Positions 17,665 through 26,837 are shown, numbered from the stretch's first letter. The stretch: DNA of 64,000 nt from Pseudogracilibacillus auburnensis (GCF_003201975.1 NZ_QJJQ01000001.1:124001-188000), one strand, 5' to 3'. Numbers and translations: made by a program. The notes: generated by a model not told the origin, from the sequence alone.

Positions 17665-19002
17665 ATGGCAAAAGAAATATTTATGCCGAAGCTAAGTAGT
17701 ACGATGGAAGTTGGAACACTCCTTCAATGGTTAAAAGAAGAAGGCGATCCTGTTCAAGTAGGAGATCCGTTATTTGAAATTATGACCGACAAAATCAATA
17801 TTGAAGTCGAGTCGTATGAAGAAGGAGTTTTGTTAAAAAAGTATTATGAAGTAGACGATGAGGTTCCGATCAATACGATCATTGGTTATATCGGTGAAGC
17901 GGGAGAAACTGTACCAGATGAACCACCTGCAAGTGAAGGAGAAGAAGTTCAGGAAGAAGTGGATAGTCCAAAGGCTGAAAAGACTACAATGGAACAGGAA
18001 CAAGAAGAACTAGAAGAAGTAGAAGGACAAGTAGGTAAAGTCCGTGCGACTCCAGCGGCAAGAAGAGTTGCACGTGAAAATGATCTTTCATTAGAAACCA
18101 TCTCTGGCTCTGGTCCAAAAGGGCGAATTCATGAACAGGACGTCCTTGATGCCGTAAAAGAAAATGCAGTCCTGATTACACCACTTGCTGAAAAAATGGC
18201 AAAAGATCATCAGCTTGATGTACGTAAAATAGAAGGTACAGGGATAAGAGGCAAAATTGAAAAATCCGATGTGGAACGTTATCTTTCATCACAAAAGGTT
18301 CGTGAAGAAGAACCAGCTGAACGAGTGAAATTAAAAGGATTAAGAAAAGCCGTCGCTGATAAAATGCTAGAAAGCGCTAGATCAATTCCTCATGTGACAT
18401 TAACAACGGAAGTCGATATGACAAAAGTGATTGATATTCGAAAGAACTTGTTACCAATTGTGGAAAATGAAACAGGATATCGCTTATCGTTTACGGAAAT
18501 TATTATTAAATCAACTGCACATACATTAACGAAACATCGAAATATTAATGCATCTTTAATCGATAATGAAATTGTCTACAATAAAGCTGTAAATATTGGT
18601 CTCGCAGTTGCAGTCGATAACGGATTAATCGTTCCGTCTATCCATGATGCTGACAAAAAGGGGTTAGCAGAACTTACAGCGGTAAGTAAAACGTTAGGGA
18701 AAAAAGCTCGTGACAGCAAATTAACTCCTGCTGAAATGACGGGTAGCACGTTTACGATTAGTAATTTAGGAATGTATGCAATCGATGGATTTACACCAAT
18801 TATTAATCCACCTGAGACAGCAATTCTCGGCGTAGGGCGGATTACAGAAAAACCAGTTGTAGTGGATGGAAATATTACTGTTCGACCAATGATGGTACTA
18901 AGTCTTTCATTTGATCATAGAGCAATCGATGGTGCACCAGCTGCAGCATTTTTAACAGAATTGAAAGAAACATTAGAAAATCCATATAGTTTATTTGTAT
19001 AA
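17665..19002 (+). CDS. Dihydrolipoamide acyltransferase (E2) with two E3-binding domains
   Basis: This is the core E2 of the complex. Residues 1-77 form one lipoyl domain, with the lipoylated lysine expected at K43 (IMTDKINIEV). Residues 80-125 are an acidic linker. A first peripheral-subunit-binding domain covers about 128-165 (TPAARRVARENDL, GSGPKGRI), and a second copy lies at about 171-207 (ITPLAEKMAKDHQL, GTGIRGKI). The catalytic domain covers 215-445, with H418 and D422 in DHRAIDG. Most E2 proteins have a single binding domain, so the doubling is notable. GGAGGG precedes the ATG. The E3 gene lies almost 1 kb downstream beyond repeats. Confidence 0.9.
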   Translation: MAKEIFMPKLSSTMEVGTLLQWLKEEGDPVQVGDPLFEIMTDKINIEVESYEEGVLLKKYYEVDDEVPINTIIGYIGEAGETVPDEPPASEGEEVQEEVDSPKAEKTTMEQEQEELEEVEGQVGKVRATPAARRVARENDLSLETISGSGPKGRIHEQDVLDAVKENAVLITPLAEKMAKDHQLDVRKIEGTGIRGKIEKSDVERYLSSQKVREEEPAERVKLKGLRKAVADKMLESARSIPHVTLTTEVDMTKVIDIRKNLLPIVENETGYRLSFTEIIIKSTAHTLTKHRNINASLIDNEIVYNKAVNIGLAVAVDNGLIVPSIHDADKKGLAELTAVSKTLGKKARDSKLTPAEMTGSTFTISNLGMYAIDGFTPIINPPETAILGVGRITEKPVVVDGNITVRPMMVLSLSFDHRAIDGAPAAAFLTELKETLENPYSLFV

Positions 19003-19240
19003 AGAAGTAGATGGGACAAAAGTGCTTTAGTGGAAAGGCCCGAACGATGATTCAAATTTCTTCAATAAGAATTTGCATTAGTTCGGACTTTTCGTTTATA
19101 TGTCGATAAGAACGTATTGCTCATTAGAAATAAACTGTGCAGTAACAGCTAGGTTGTTTTCCGCTGCGGAAATATACTTCTCCTTTATAAATGACGAGAT
19201 AAACATGGACGTTTTCGAAAATGCTGCGTCTTCTCCCATG

Positions 19241-19336
19241 ATTATATGGCGTATCTCCGCAATTATATGGCGTATCTTTGCAGTAATATGGCGCATCTTT
19301 ACGGTTATGTGGTGGTTCTTCGCGATTAAGTGTCGG
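19241..19336. repeat. 21-base tandem repeat, about 4.5 units
   Basis: Units start at 19241, 19262, 19283, 19304 and 19325 with consensus ATTATATGGCGTATCTTTGCA, and divergence increases towards the right. The period is a multiple of three, so it gives long repetitive frames on both strands, but there is no start context and I do not call a gene. Confidence 0.8.
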
Positions 19337-19446
19337 TAATCCGAATGATGTCCAATGTTGTTGGTTTGCTCCCGGAAATGACGATAATTACCTCCTAATC
19401 GTGCCCTAAAAAGCGAAAAGCTATATGTGCTTCCCAAATCTGAGCT

Positions 19447-19665
19447 ACGAGATGGGACGAGTTAAGATCCTAACCGGCAAGGGGTATGTCGAAGTTGACC
19501 CTCCTTTAATTACAAATGAGGAGGCTCGTCAGTTGCCCACAGTAAAGGAGACACTGTGAAAGCAAGCGATAGCGCAGGTTGAATAGATGTTCACTCTTAT
19601 GCCCTGTGGTGAAAGCGGAGTGTATTTCCTTCGCTCAGGTGAGGTTGAATCATTAAGGTAATTTA
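19447..19665. other. Hairpin-rich segment, possible structured-RNA or group II intron relic
   Basis: Several stable stems are stacked close together: CTCC/GGAG around 19500-19527, CACAGT/ACTGTG around 19540-19558, and GCAAGCGATAGCGC. The text between (CCTAACCGGCAAGGGG, GTTGAATAGATGTTC) reminds me of domain I of bacterial group II introns. No reverse transcriptase frame is present, so at most this is a fragment. The identification is from memory of sequence style and is weak. Confidence 0.3.
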
Positions 19666-19710
19666 TGTTTGAAATTATTATCATTTATATTTACCTAACC
19701 TAACGTACAG

Positions 19711-19839
19711 TTGATTGGAGCGTAGGACAGTCGACTCCTGCGGGAAAAGCAACAACCGAAAATCCCGCAGGAAGCGCACTTTGCTTCCGAGGAAGTTGAG
19801 GGTTGCCCGCGGAAAGCGACTGTCCGAAGCGCAAATCAA
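19711..19839. repeat. Long palindromic repeat of a kind common in Bacillaceae
   Basis: GGACAGTCGACTCCTGCGGG at the left pairs with CCCGCGGAAAGCGACTGTCC at the right. Inner arms are CCCGCAGGAAGC and GCTTCC. The middle of the copy at 37567-37813 is clearly related (CTCCTGCGGGAAGAGCAAC ... CCCGCGGAAAGCG). Confidence 0.75.
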
Positions 19840-19996
19840 TGTTGCCGTGACTAGGTTTGTAGATGAAAATTATACTAAGTTACTGCGCAGTTTATTGTAA
19901 CTAAATATTTATGTCCAGTCGATCTCTATCTTGAAATTGTTTCGTTTTTAGAGTATATGTCCCACCCTTTTAACTTTATTTATTGGAGGAATGAAA

Positions 19997-21373
19997 ATGA
20001 AATATGATATTGCTATTGTTGGTGGTGGCCCGGGTGGTTATGTAGCAGCAATTCGTGCTGCGAAATTAGGCTTATCTGTCGCTTTAGTAGAAGGGGATGC
20101 ATTAGGCGGAACTTGTTTAAATCGTGGGTGTATCCCATCGAAAACATTATTAAAACATGCAGATGCTTTGGAACAAATTAATAAAAGTAGTGAACTGTCG
20201 ATTGAAATCGAACATTACTCATTTGATCTTCCAAAAATAATTGAAAGAAAAAATACTGTCATTCGTCAATTAAAAAGCGGTATTCAAAGTTTATTACGAC
20301 AAAATAAAATTACATTATACGAAGGTTTCGGCCATGTAACAGATGATAAAAAAGTGACCATTAAAACAGGTGAGAAACAAGAAACAATTTCTGCAAAAAA
20401 CATTATCTTAGCAACCGGATCTCAAGTATTTGTCCCACCTATTAATGGATTAGAAGCGATTGATTATTATACAAGTGATACGATTTTTGATATAAAAGAA
20501 GTACCGAATCATCTTGTCATCGTCGGTGGTGGTGTTATTGGCCTTGAGATTGCGTGTGTCTTTCAAGCCTTTGGAACTAAGGTAGAAATAGTTGAAATGG
20601 CGGAACGGATTTTACCGATGGAAGATGTCGAGGCTTCTACGTTTTTACAAAAACAGTTAGAAACAAGTGGGGTGATTTTTCATACGAATACGAAAGTTAC
20701 TGAGTTCGAGCAAGCAGATAATCAAAAAGTGATTCGGATGGAACAGGGTGAAGAAGAGTTTACACTCCAAACAGATGCTGTCTTAATGTGTGTTGGAAGA
20801 AGACCAAACATAACTGGATTGGAGGCACTATCCGTCGCATTTGATGGTCCATTTGTAAAAGTGAATCACAAGTTAGAAACCTCTGTTACAGGCATTTATG
20901 CAATTGGTGATGTCATCGGAGGATATCAACTTGCTCATGCTGCAAGTAATGAAGGAATCCGTGCTGTCCAACATATTGCTGGTGAAAGTAATAAAAAAGA
21001 AGCACTTATTCCTCGCTGTGTCTATACGTTCCCAGAGATCGCAAGTGTCGGTCTTTCTGAAGTAGAAGCACAAGAAGCAGGTTATCGAGTGAAAGTGAAA
21101 AAAGTTGATTTAGCCGCAAATGGGAAAGCAATTGCGGCGAATGAAAATAAAGGATTTATGAAAGTGATTGCAGATGAAAAATACAATGAAATTCTCGGTG
21201 TTGTGATGGTCGGAGCACATGTAACCGAAATGATTAGTCAAGCAACAGCTTTTATGCATCTTGAAGGAACAGTAGAAGAAATGGAAAATATGGTCTTTCC
21301 ACATCCGACTGTCTCAGAAGCAATGTTTGAAGCGGCAAGTGCCTATTTAAATAAAGGAATCCATTATAGATAA
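19997..21373 (+). CDS. lpdA: Dihydrolipoyl dehydrogenase (E3)
   Basis: This FAD/NAD enzyme reoxidises the lipoyl group of E2. The N-terminal FAD motif GGGPGGYVAAIRAA is followed by the redox disulfide GGTCLNRGCIPSK, then the NAD motif GGGVIGLEIA near residue 177. The second FAD block YAIGDVIGG and the C-terminal interface HPTVSEAMFE carry the catalytic histidine. The length of 458 aa is standard. GGAGGA directly abuts an ATG at 19991 but is about 7 bases from ATG 19997, which I take as the start. It belongs functionally with the E1-E2 genes but is separated from them by about 1 kb of repeats, so it may have its own promoter. Confidence 0.92.
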   Translation: MKYDIAIVGGGPGGYVAAIRAAKLGLSVALVEGDALGGTCLNRGCIPSKTLLKHADALEQINKSSELSIEIEHYSFDLPKIIERKNTVIRQLKSGIQSLLRQNKITLYEGFGHVTDDKKVTIKTGEKQETISAKNIILATGSQVFVPPINGLEAIDYYTSDTIFDIKEVPNHLVIVGGGVIGLEIACVFQAFGTKVEIVEMAERILPMEDVEASTFLQKQLETSGVIFHTNTKVTEFEQADNQKVIRMEQGEEEFTLQTDAVLMCVGRRPNITGLEALSVAFDGPFVKVNHKLETSVTGIYAIGDVIGGYQLAHAASNEGIRAVQHIAGESNKKEALIPRCVYTFPEIASVGLSEVEAQEAGYRVKVKKVDLAANGKAIAANENKGFMKVIADEKYNEILGVVMVGAHVTEMISQATAFMHLEGTVEEMENMVFPHPTVSEAMFEAASAYLNKGIHYR

Positions 21374-21414
21374 AATAATTCTTTTCATAAAATATAAAAC
21401 AGTGGGGTGTAGAA

Positions 21415-22191
21415 ATGTCGATCGAAATTGTTTTCTTTGATATTGATGGAACATTAATTGATGAAAACAAGAAGACAGCAAAAAAAACATTACAAGCGAT
21501 TGAACAATTAAAGGAAAAGGGAATACAAGTTGTATTTTCGACAGGAAGGTCACCGAGACATATTGTTGATGTGCAAAAAATGTTTCAAATTGATTCATAT
21601 ATATGTTTTAACGGTGCATTTGGATTCCATCAAGGGGAAACCATTTTTAACCATCAATTAAACTTGGAAACATTAACAAAATTAATGGATGATATCAAAA
21701 TGAAGGATCATCCGATTGTTTATTTGAATGATGAAGGATGTTATGCCAGCGTTGAGCAAGATAAACGAATTGCAACGACATTTGAACGTTTAAAAGAAAA
21801 GCAACCTTCTTTTCAACCAACCATTTGGAAAGATAAGCCAATCTACCAAGCATATTTATATTGTTTGCCAGAAGAACAAAAGGTATATGAAGAAAGCCAC
21901 CCAGAAATAAAGTTTACTCGTTGGCATCCATACGCAGTCGATATAAATAGTTATAATATGAACAAATCAATTGGGGTAAAATCTTTTTTACACCATGTAC
22001 AAATTGACCCGAAAAATGCGGCTGCTTTTGGTGATCATTTAAATGATTTAGAAATGTTACAATATGTCGGTTATGGAATAGCAATGGGTGACGCGATTCA
22101 AGAAGCGAAAGATAGAGCTGATTTTGTAACGAAACCTCTAAAGGAAGATGGCATCTACTACGGACTCAAACATTTAGGTTTAATTGAATAA
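21415..22191 (+). CDS. Cof-type HAD family hydrolase
   Basis: This is a phosphatase of the Cof/YidA branch of the haloacid dehalogenase superfamily, probably acting on small phosphorylated metabolites. Motif I is DIDGT (nucleophile D10 and acid D12), motif II is STGR, and the C-terminal metal motif is GDHLNDLEM near residue 205. The large C2-type cap lies between them. The length of 258 aa is usual. The ribosome binding site is GTGGGGTG. It follows the E3 gene by 40 bases and a terminator follows it, so it may be the last gene of that transcript. Confidence 0.88.
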   Translation: MSIEIVFFDIDGTLIDENKKTAKKTLQAIEQLKEKGIQVVFSTGRSPRHIVDVQKMFQIDSYICFNGAFGFHQGETIFNHQLNLETLTKLMDDIKMKDHPIVYLNDEGCYASVEQDKRIATTFERLKEKQPSFQPTIWKDKPIYQAYLYCLPEEQKVYEESHPEIKFTRWHPYAVDINSYNMNKSIGVKSFLHHVQIDPKNAAAFGDHLNDLEMLQYVGYGIAMGDAIQEAKDRADFVTKPLKEDGIYYGLKHLGLIE

Positions 22192-22239
22192 AACGGTAGA
22201 TACAACACATCGCTCATTTTTTAAATAGACGATACAAAC

Positions 22240-22282
22240 AGAGGATATCATGTTCAAAATGTGAGCATATTTCCTCTTTTTT
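22240..22282 (+). terminator. Rho-independent terminator after the HAD gene
   Basis: AGAGGA (22240-22245) pairs with TCCTCT (22272-22277), with inner pairing, followed by six T. Confidence 0.7.
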
Positions 22283-22359
22283 AATCCATATTAGAATGAT
22301 TCTTTAGAAGAGTTAATTTCATCAAGGATGAATTTGAACAATATAAACTATTAAAATCG

Positions 22360-22535
22360 TTGCATTCCGCTACAGGAGAACGCTTTCCTGAGTCTATATA
22401 GTACAAGCAACTGTCATCGCAAACACTTTTCGATGGGGGCGAACGAAGTACAGTCCCAGGACATGGCACACTTAGCCTGTGTTCCCTTCCATGCTATTTC
22501 CGTAGAAGTCGTCGCCTTTCGTTAAGCAATTTTGC
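22360..22535. repeat. Degenerate palindromic repeat
   Basis: The left side (GCATTCCGCTACAGGAGAACG) and the right side (TTTCCGTAGAAGTCGTCGCC, then TTTCGTT) look like worn copies of the CTCCTGCGGG/CCCGCGGAAAGCG repeat. Together with 22283-22359 and 22536-22650, this gap holds no gene. Confidence 0.45.
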
Positions 22536-22650
22536 TTCATATAGGGGTGTTGATTCAAAAAAGATTGACGCATGTTTGTTGATGTTACTGAACGATCTGT
22601 CATATTAGTTTATAATTTAGAGAATAGATACTAAAAGGAGTGGTGTTAAA

Positions 22651-23049
22651 ATGGAAAAGGTCCTACCATTTTTAATGTTTCAAGATGGCAAAGCTGAAGA
22701 AGCTATGAATTTTTACACATCTCTTATTGAGGATTCCCGAATTACAGAAGTTGTTCGATATGGACCTAACGAAGCTGGGGAAGAAGGAACAGTGATGCAG
22801 GCTACTTTCACCTTAAAAGGTCAAGAATTTATGTGCATTGATAGTAATGTAAAACATCAGTTTTCCTTCACACCTTCGTTCTCCATATTTGTTACTTGTA
22901 CTACGGAGGAAGAACTTGACCATGTTTATCAAAAACTCAACGAAGATGGACAAGCGCTTATGCCTTTAGACAATTATGGTTTCAGTAAAAAGTTTGGATG
23001 GGTTAATGATCGCTTTGGAGTTTCGTGGCAAGTAAATCTACCTAAATGA
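22651..23049 (+). CDS. VOC family (PhnB-like) protein
   Basis: This 132-aa single-domain protein of the glyoxalase/VOC superfamily belongs to the PhnB or 3-demethylubiquinone-methyltransferase-like group. The typical opening FLMFQDGKAEEAMNFYTSL and the closing GFSKKFGWVNDRFGVSWQV are present. Most members of this size are of unknown function. AAAAGGAGTGG precedes the ATG. It is monocistronic, ended by a strong symmetric hairpin. Confidence 0.87.
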   Translation: MEKVLPFLMFQDGKAEEAMNFYTSLIEDSRITEVVRYGPNEAGEEGTVMQATFTLKGQEFMCIDSNVKHQFSFTPSFSIFVTCTTEEELDHVYQKLNEDGQALMPLDNYGFSKKFGWVNDRFGVSWQVNLPK

Positions 23050-23113
23050 CCTTACTAATCCCTGTTAATACCAATAATAAAACCAACCACGTGCATTAGT
23101 TGAACACATAAGG

Positions 23114-23151
23114 ACGTAACATATTAGTCATAAAATATGTTATGTCTTTTC
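23114..23151. terminator. Strong symmetric hairpin terminator
   Basis: GACGTAACATATT (23114-23126) pairs almost perfectly with AATATGTTATGTC (23135-23147), with T residues following on the plus strand. Confidence 0.75.
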
Positions 23152-23382
23152 ATTTTACTTTTTTAATTTAGGGTTTGATCATTTATTAGGAGTGAACAGA
23201 TAAGAAATTCTTGACTCGCATACGTGCAACTTTATTCTCTCTATTAAAGGCTCGACAATAAAACAAGTTTTTTAACATGATTAAAAATAAATGTCAGCAT
23301 GGACAAAATACATTGGTGTAACATGTTATAATGAAAAGACTGAATAGAATTATAGTGTAAAAAGTTAAAAAGGAGTAAACAA

Positions 23383-24330
23383 ATGACTAATTGGGAAGAA
23401 AGAAGACACCTCGTGAAAATAGCTAATATGTACTATAACGATAACTGGACTCAAGAACAAATAGCTAAAAAGTTTTCTGTATCGAGACCTGTCATTTCGA
23501 AAGCTTTACAAAAAGCAAAACAAATCGGCATTATCAAAGTATTTATTAATGATAAAACATTTCATACAGTCAAGTTAGAAGAAAAATTGGAAGAAAAATA
23601 CAATTTAAATGACGTCTTAATTGTACCAAGTTCGGATCAATCAGTTGAAATGACAACGCATGCAGTCGCAAAAGCGGGAGCAAACTATTTATCTAAAAAT
23701 ATGAAAGAAATAAAAAGTTTAGGTATTTCGTGGGGAGAAACGTTAACGGCATTAGTAAAAGAATATCCGTTTGAAATGCGTGAAAATGTTAAGATTGTCC
23801 CGCTTGAAGGTGGGATGGGGACAAAAAAAGTTGATATTCATGCAAATCAATTAGCATATGAGCTATCGAACCGGATGGGCGGAACGTGTACGTACTTATA
23901 TGCGCCGGCAATCGTTGAATCAAAAGAGTTGTATGAACGATTAATTGGTATGGAAGATATCGAATTAGTTCTTAATGAATGTAAAAATGTAGATATGGCA
24001 TTAATAGGAATCGGTAATCCTTATCATAACTCTACATTAGAGACGCTTGGATATATTCAAAATGAAGAGAAAGATTTAATGAGAGAAAAAGGGGTAGTCG
24101 GTGATTTAGGTTTTCGTTTTTTTGATGAAAGTGGGAGTCCATTAACTGATATTTTGGACAAACAAGTAATCGGTATTTCGTTAAATAGTTTAAAACAAAT
24201 TAACAAAGTAGTAGCTGTCGTTTCAGGGGTAAACAAGGTAGATAGTTTACGGGCTGCACTCAAAGGTAAATTTATTGATGTTTTGATCACGGATCAAAAA
24301 ACAGCTTCCATGCTTGATAAATTCGAATAA
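23383..24330 (+). CDS. SorC family sugar-binding transcriptional regulator
   Basis: This regulator has an N-terminal winged or HTH domain (residues 1-60; DNWTQEQIAKKFSVSRPVIS) and a SorC-type sugar-phosphate-binding domain over the remaining 250 residues (ISWGETLTALV, VVGDLGFRFFDESG). It stands just upstream of the galactitol-type PTS operon in the same direction and is its probable regulator. Effector identity is unknown. AAAAAGGAG precedes the ATG. It has its own terminator, so it is transcribed separately from the PTS genes. Confidence 0.9.
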   Translation: MTNWEERRHLVKIANMYYNDNWTQEQIAKKFSVSRPVISKALQKAKQIGIIKVFINDKTFHTVKLEEKLEEKYNLNDVLIVPSSDQSVEMTTHAVAKAGANYLSKNMKEIKSLGISWGETLTALVKEYPFEMRENVKIVPLEGGMGTKKVDIHANQLAYELSNRMGGTCTYLYAPAIVESKELYERLIGMEDIELVLNECKNVDMALIGIGNPYHNSTLETLGYIQNEEKDLMREKGVVGDLGFRFFDESGSPLTDILDKQVIGISLNSLKQINKVVAVVSGVNKVDSLRAALKGKFIDVLITDQKTASMLDKFE

Positions 24331-24349
24331 TTTAATTGATCCTAATGTA

Positions 24350-24387
24350 ACTTTAGCTTTTATTGCAAAGAGCTAAAGTCTTTTTTT
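24350..24387 (+). terminator. Terminator after the SorC regulator gene
   Basis: ACTTTAGCT (24350-24358) pairs perfectly with AGCTAAAGT (24371-24379), followed by seven T. Confidence 0.85.
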
Positions 24388-24481
24388 ATGCTTGAAATTG
24401 TAAAATATGTAAAAAGCGTTATGTATAGGAGAATGAATAGATAAAAAGTAGTGAAAAATGATTGAAACCAACAAATAAATA

Positions 24482-24545
24482 TTGACAACTTTATGGGGAA
24501 GCGTTATCATTATTACAAAGGTAACATACCGAAACATATGTAATA
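24482..24545 (+). promoter_or_regulatory. Promoter of the PTS operon with cre-like site and dyad
   Basis: TTGACA (24482-24487) and TATCAT (24505-24510) are spaced 17 bases apart. GGGAAGCGTTATCA (24496-24509) differs from the CcpA site consensus TGNAANCGNTNNCA only in its first base and overlaps the -10 box, suggesting catabolite repression. Just downstream, TTACA and TGTAA flank about 21 bases and could be the SorC operator. This is inferred from sequence only. Confidence 0.55.
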
Positions 24546-24628
24546 AAATGATTTTTTTTAGTATCTCTATGCATAATAAGTAAATATAAAACGAAATTTG
24601 GAGACTAGATAAGCGAGGGGGGATAGGG

Positions 24629-25102
24629 ATGAATTTTCAAAGTTTTTTTCATGAGAAGTTAGTCTTATTTGCAGATGTTAAAACAAAAGATGAACTTTTT
24701 GAGTTAATGTGTAATCGTTTGACCGAACATGGATATGTGAAAGAAAGCTACTTAGACGCAATAAAAAAGAGGGAAGTTGAGTATCCTACTGGATTGAAAG
24801 CTGAAGAACTTGGAGTAGCTATTCCTCATACAGATTCTGTACACGTCAACAAAGAGGCAATCAGTGTAGCGATATTAAATGAACCCGTTACATTTAATCA
24901 TATGGGCATGGAAGATACGGAAGTAGAAGTTAAAGTTGTATTTATGTTAGCGATCCAAAAGCCAGATAATCAACTAGGGATATTACAAATAATCATCGGT
25001 ATGATTCAAAATAAAGAAGTGTTGAATAAACTTTCTAATTGTAAAGATGAATCTGAAGTACTTGCAATTATTAAACAATATAGTGAAGAAAATGTGGATT
25101 AA
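24629..25102 (+). CDS. PTS IIA component, galactitol/fructose-mannitol type
   Basis: This cytoplasmic IIA protein (157 aa) of the PTS accepts phosphate from HPr. The phospho-acceptor is H67 in GVAIPHTDSVHV, preceded by the typical YPTGL segment. It is the first of the IIA-IIC-IIB set and lies about 120 bases downstream of the promoter. The ribosome binding site is GAGGGGGGA. It works with the IIC and IIB proteins that follow; the family (GatA-like) points to a polyol rather than a hexose. Confidence 0.9.
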   Translation: MNFQSFFHEKLVLFADVKTKDELFELMCNRLTEHGYVKESYLDAIKKREVEYPTGLKAEELGVAIPHTDSVHVNKEAISVAILNEPVTFNHMGMEDTEVEVKVVFMLAIQKPDNQLGILQIIIGMIQNKEVLNKLSNCKDESEVLAIIKQYSEENVD

Positions 25103-25154
25103 TTATTCGTTAGAAAAATGGTTGTTCATAATCTGAAAAAAGGTGGGAAAAGTA

Positions 25155-26531
25155 ATGATTAAGGATGTCGTAGACTTTATTTTGGATCTTGGTCCTGCTG
25201 TAATGCTCCCTATCGTCATGATCATTTTTGGTTTATTATTGAAACAAGGCTTTAATAAATCATTTCGTGCTGGTATTACCATTGGTATAGGTTTTGTCGG
25301 TATTAATTTAGTTATTGGATTACTTATGGATGCACTTGGACCAGCTGCTACAGCAATGGTTGAAAGATTTAATTTGAATTTATCTATATTGGATGTTGGT
25401 TGGCCTGTAGGAGCAGCGATTTCTTTTGGAACAACACTTGCACCGATTATGATTCCGTTGATTGTTATATTGAACTTAGTGTTAGTTGCAATTAACTTTA
25501 CGAAAACAATTAACGTTGATATTTGGAATTTTTGGCATTTAATTTTCTCAACTTCGATTGTGTATATTGCAACTGATAATGCTATTTTAGCTATATTAAT
25601 TGGTCTCGTTATTACGGCGATTACATTAAAATTAGCAGATTGGACAGCACCAGCGGTAGAGCACCATTTTGGGTTAAAAGGTGTTTCATTAGCTCACTCA
25701 GAAACAGTTAACTTTGCACCAATTACGTACGCTTTAAATAAAGTGGAAGATAAAATTCCTGGCTTTAATAAACTTCATGCAGATCCAGAAACGTTAAGTA
25801 AACGTTTTGGGGTTTTTGGAGAACCACTTGTTATGGGGCTCGTTCTTGGGATTATTATCGGTATTCTCGGACAGTATGATTTAAAGGGAATTCTAACAAT
25901 GGGAGTTCAAATGGCAGCTGTCCTGATTTTACTACCAAGAATGGTTGCACTATTAATGGAAGGACTTATTCCGATCTCTGAAGGTACGAGAGAATATGTA
26001 ACAAAAAGATTTCCGGGAAAAGATATTTTCATCGGTCTGGATGCAGCAGTTGTGATTGGAAACCCTGCTAACATGGCGGTTGCGTTATTAATGGTACCAA
26101 TTACAATTCTTTTAGCAGTAATTCTTCCTTGGAACCAAATGCTTCCTTTTGCAGACTTAGCAGTTCTACCGTTTACAGTGATTTGGGCTGTTGCCGCTTC
26201 AAGAGGTAATATTATTCGTGGTTTAATTAATGCGATTATTACTGTCATGATTGTTTTATTTATTGCGACAAACCTTGCTGAATTAACGACAACAATGGGA
26301 CAAACTGTCGGATTTGCTATTCCAGAAGGGGCAAACTTAATCTCTGGGATTGATGTAGGATCACATATTTTAGTCTTTATCTTTATTAATTTGCTTGATC
26401 CGACTAATCCATTATTCTATGTTGCGATTGGGGTTGCTATCATTTATGCATTATTATGGTTCTGGGTTAGAAATGATATTAAAAAACAGTATGCGAAAGA
26501 AATGGGTATTGAAGATCAATTCAAAAAATAA
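25155..26531 (+). CDS. PTS galactitol-type transporter subunit IIC
   Basis: This membrane-embedded IIC subunit (459 aa, about 10-12 segments) of the GatC family translocates and presents the sugar alcohol for phosphorylation. Segments include LGPAVMLPIVMIIFGLLL at the N-terminus and the conserved GEPLVMGLVLGIIIGILG. AAGGTGG lies 8 bases before ATG 25155; the in-frame GTG at 25143 sits inside that ribosome binding site and is unlikely to be used. The substrate could be galactitol, arabitol, xylitol or a related polyol. Confidence 0.9.
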   Translation: MIKDVVDFILDLGPAVMLPIVMIIFGLLLKQGFNKSFRAGITIGIGFVGINLVIGLLMDALGPAATAMVERFNLNLSILDVGWPVGAAISFGTTLAPIMIPLIVILNLVLVAINFTKTINVDIWNFWHLIFSTSIVYIATDNAILAILIGLVITAITLKLADWTAPAVEHHFGLKGVSLAHSETVNFAPITYALNKVEDKIPGFNKLHADPETLSKRFGVFGEPLVMGLVLGIIIGILGQYDLKGILTMGVQMAAVLILLPRMVALLMEGLIPISEGTREYVTKRFPGKDIFIGLDAAVVIGNPANMAVALLMVPITILLAVILPWNQMLPFADLAVLPFTVIWAVAASRGNIIRGLINAIITVMIVLFIATNLAELTTTMGQTVGFAIPEGANLISGIDVGSHILVFIFINLLDPTNPLFYVAIGVAIIYALLWFWVRNDIKKQYAKEMGIEDQFKK

Positions 26532-26546
26532 AATGGGGTGGAAATG

Positions 26547-26831
26547 ATGTCAAAAAGAATTTTAGTTGCATGTGGTACAGCAATTGCAACATCGACAGTT
26601 GTAGCTAAAAAAATTGAAGAGGTGCTAAAAGGAAAAGGTCATAATGTCTATATTGATCAATGTAAAGCTTCGGAAGCACCAGCAAAAGCGTCGAATTTTG
26701 ATTTAATTGTAACAACAACTCCAATTGGAAATGTTGGCGATACACCTGTTATCCAAACAGTCTCTTTCCTATCAGGAATTGGAGTCGATGCAGACATTGA
26801 AAAAATTATGGATGTACTCGGACTAGAATGA
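26547..26831 (+). CDS. PTS galactitol-type IIB component
   Basis: This is the cytoplasmic IIB protein (94 aa). The phosphorylated cysteine is C9 in LVACGTAIATST, and the rest follows the GatB pattern (STVVAKKIEEVLKG, VTTTPIGN). GGGGTGG lies 5 bases before ATG 26547; an in-frame GTG at 26538 lies within it. A strong terminator begins 7 bases after the stop, so most transcripts of the promoter at 24482 should end here, with read-through to the downstream enzymes. Confidence 0.9.
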   Translation: MSKRILVACGTAIATSTVVAKKIEEVLKGKGHNVYIDQCKASEAPAKASNFDLIVTTTPIGNVGDTPVIQTVSFLSGIGVDADIEKIMDVLGLE

Positions 26832-26837
26832 TTTTAT

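Larger units (their letters stand above)
19010..19955. repeat. Composite repeat block splitting the dehydrogenase operon
   Basis: The block opens GATGGGACAAAAG and closes TATGTCCCACCC, short inverted ends related to the GGCTGGGACATAAC family. Inside are a long hairpin at 19039-19085 (CAAATTTCTT with AAGAATTTG, flanked by CCGAAC/GTTCGG), the 21-base tandem array, a hairpin-rich segment at 19447-19665 and a palindromic element at 19711-19839. No coding sequence is credible. The E3 gene begins 40 bases after its end. Confidence 0.65.

Noticed and set aside
19096-19437. Long frames on both strands with 7-residue repeats
   Set aside because: They come from a 21-base tandem array whose period is a multiple of three; there is no start signal or operon context.
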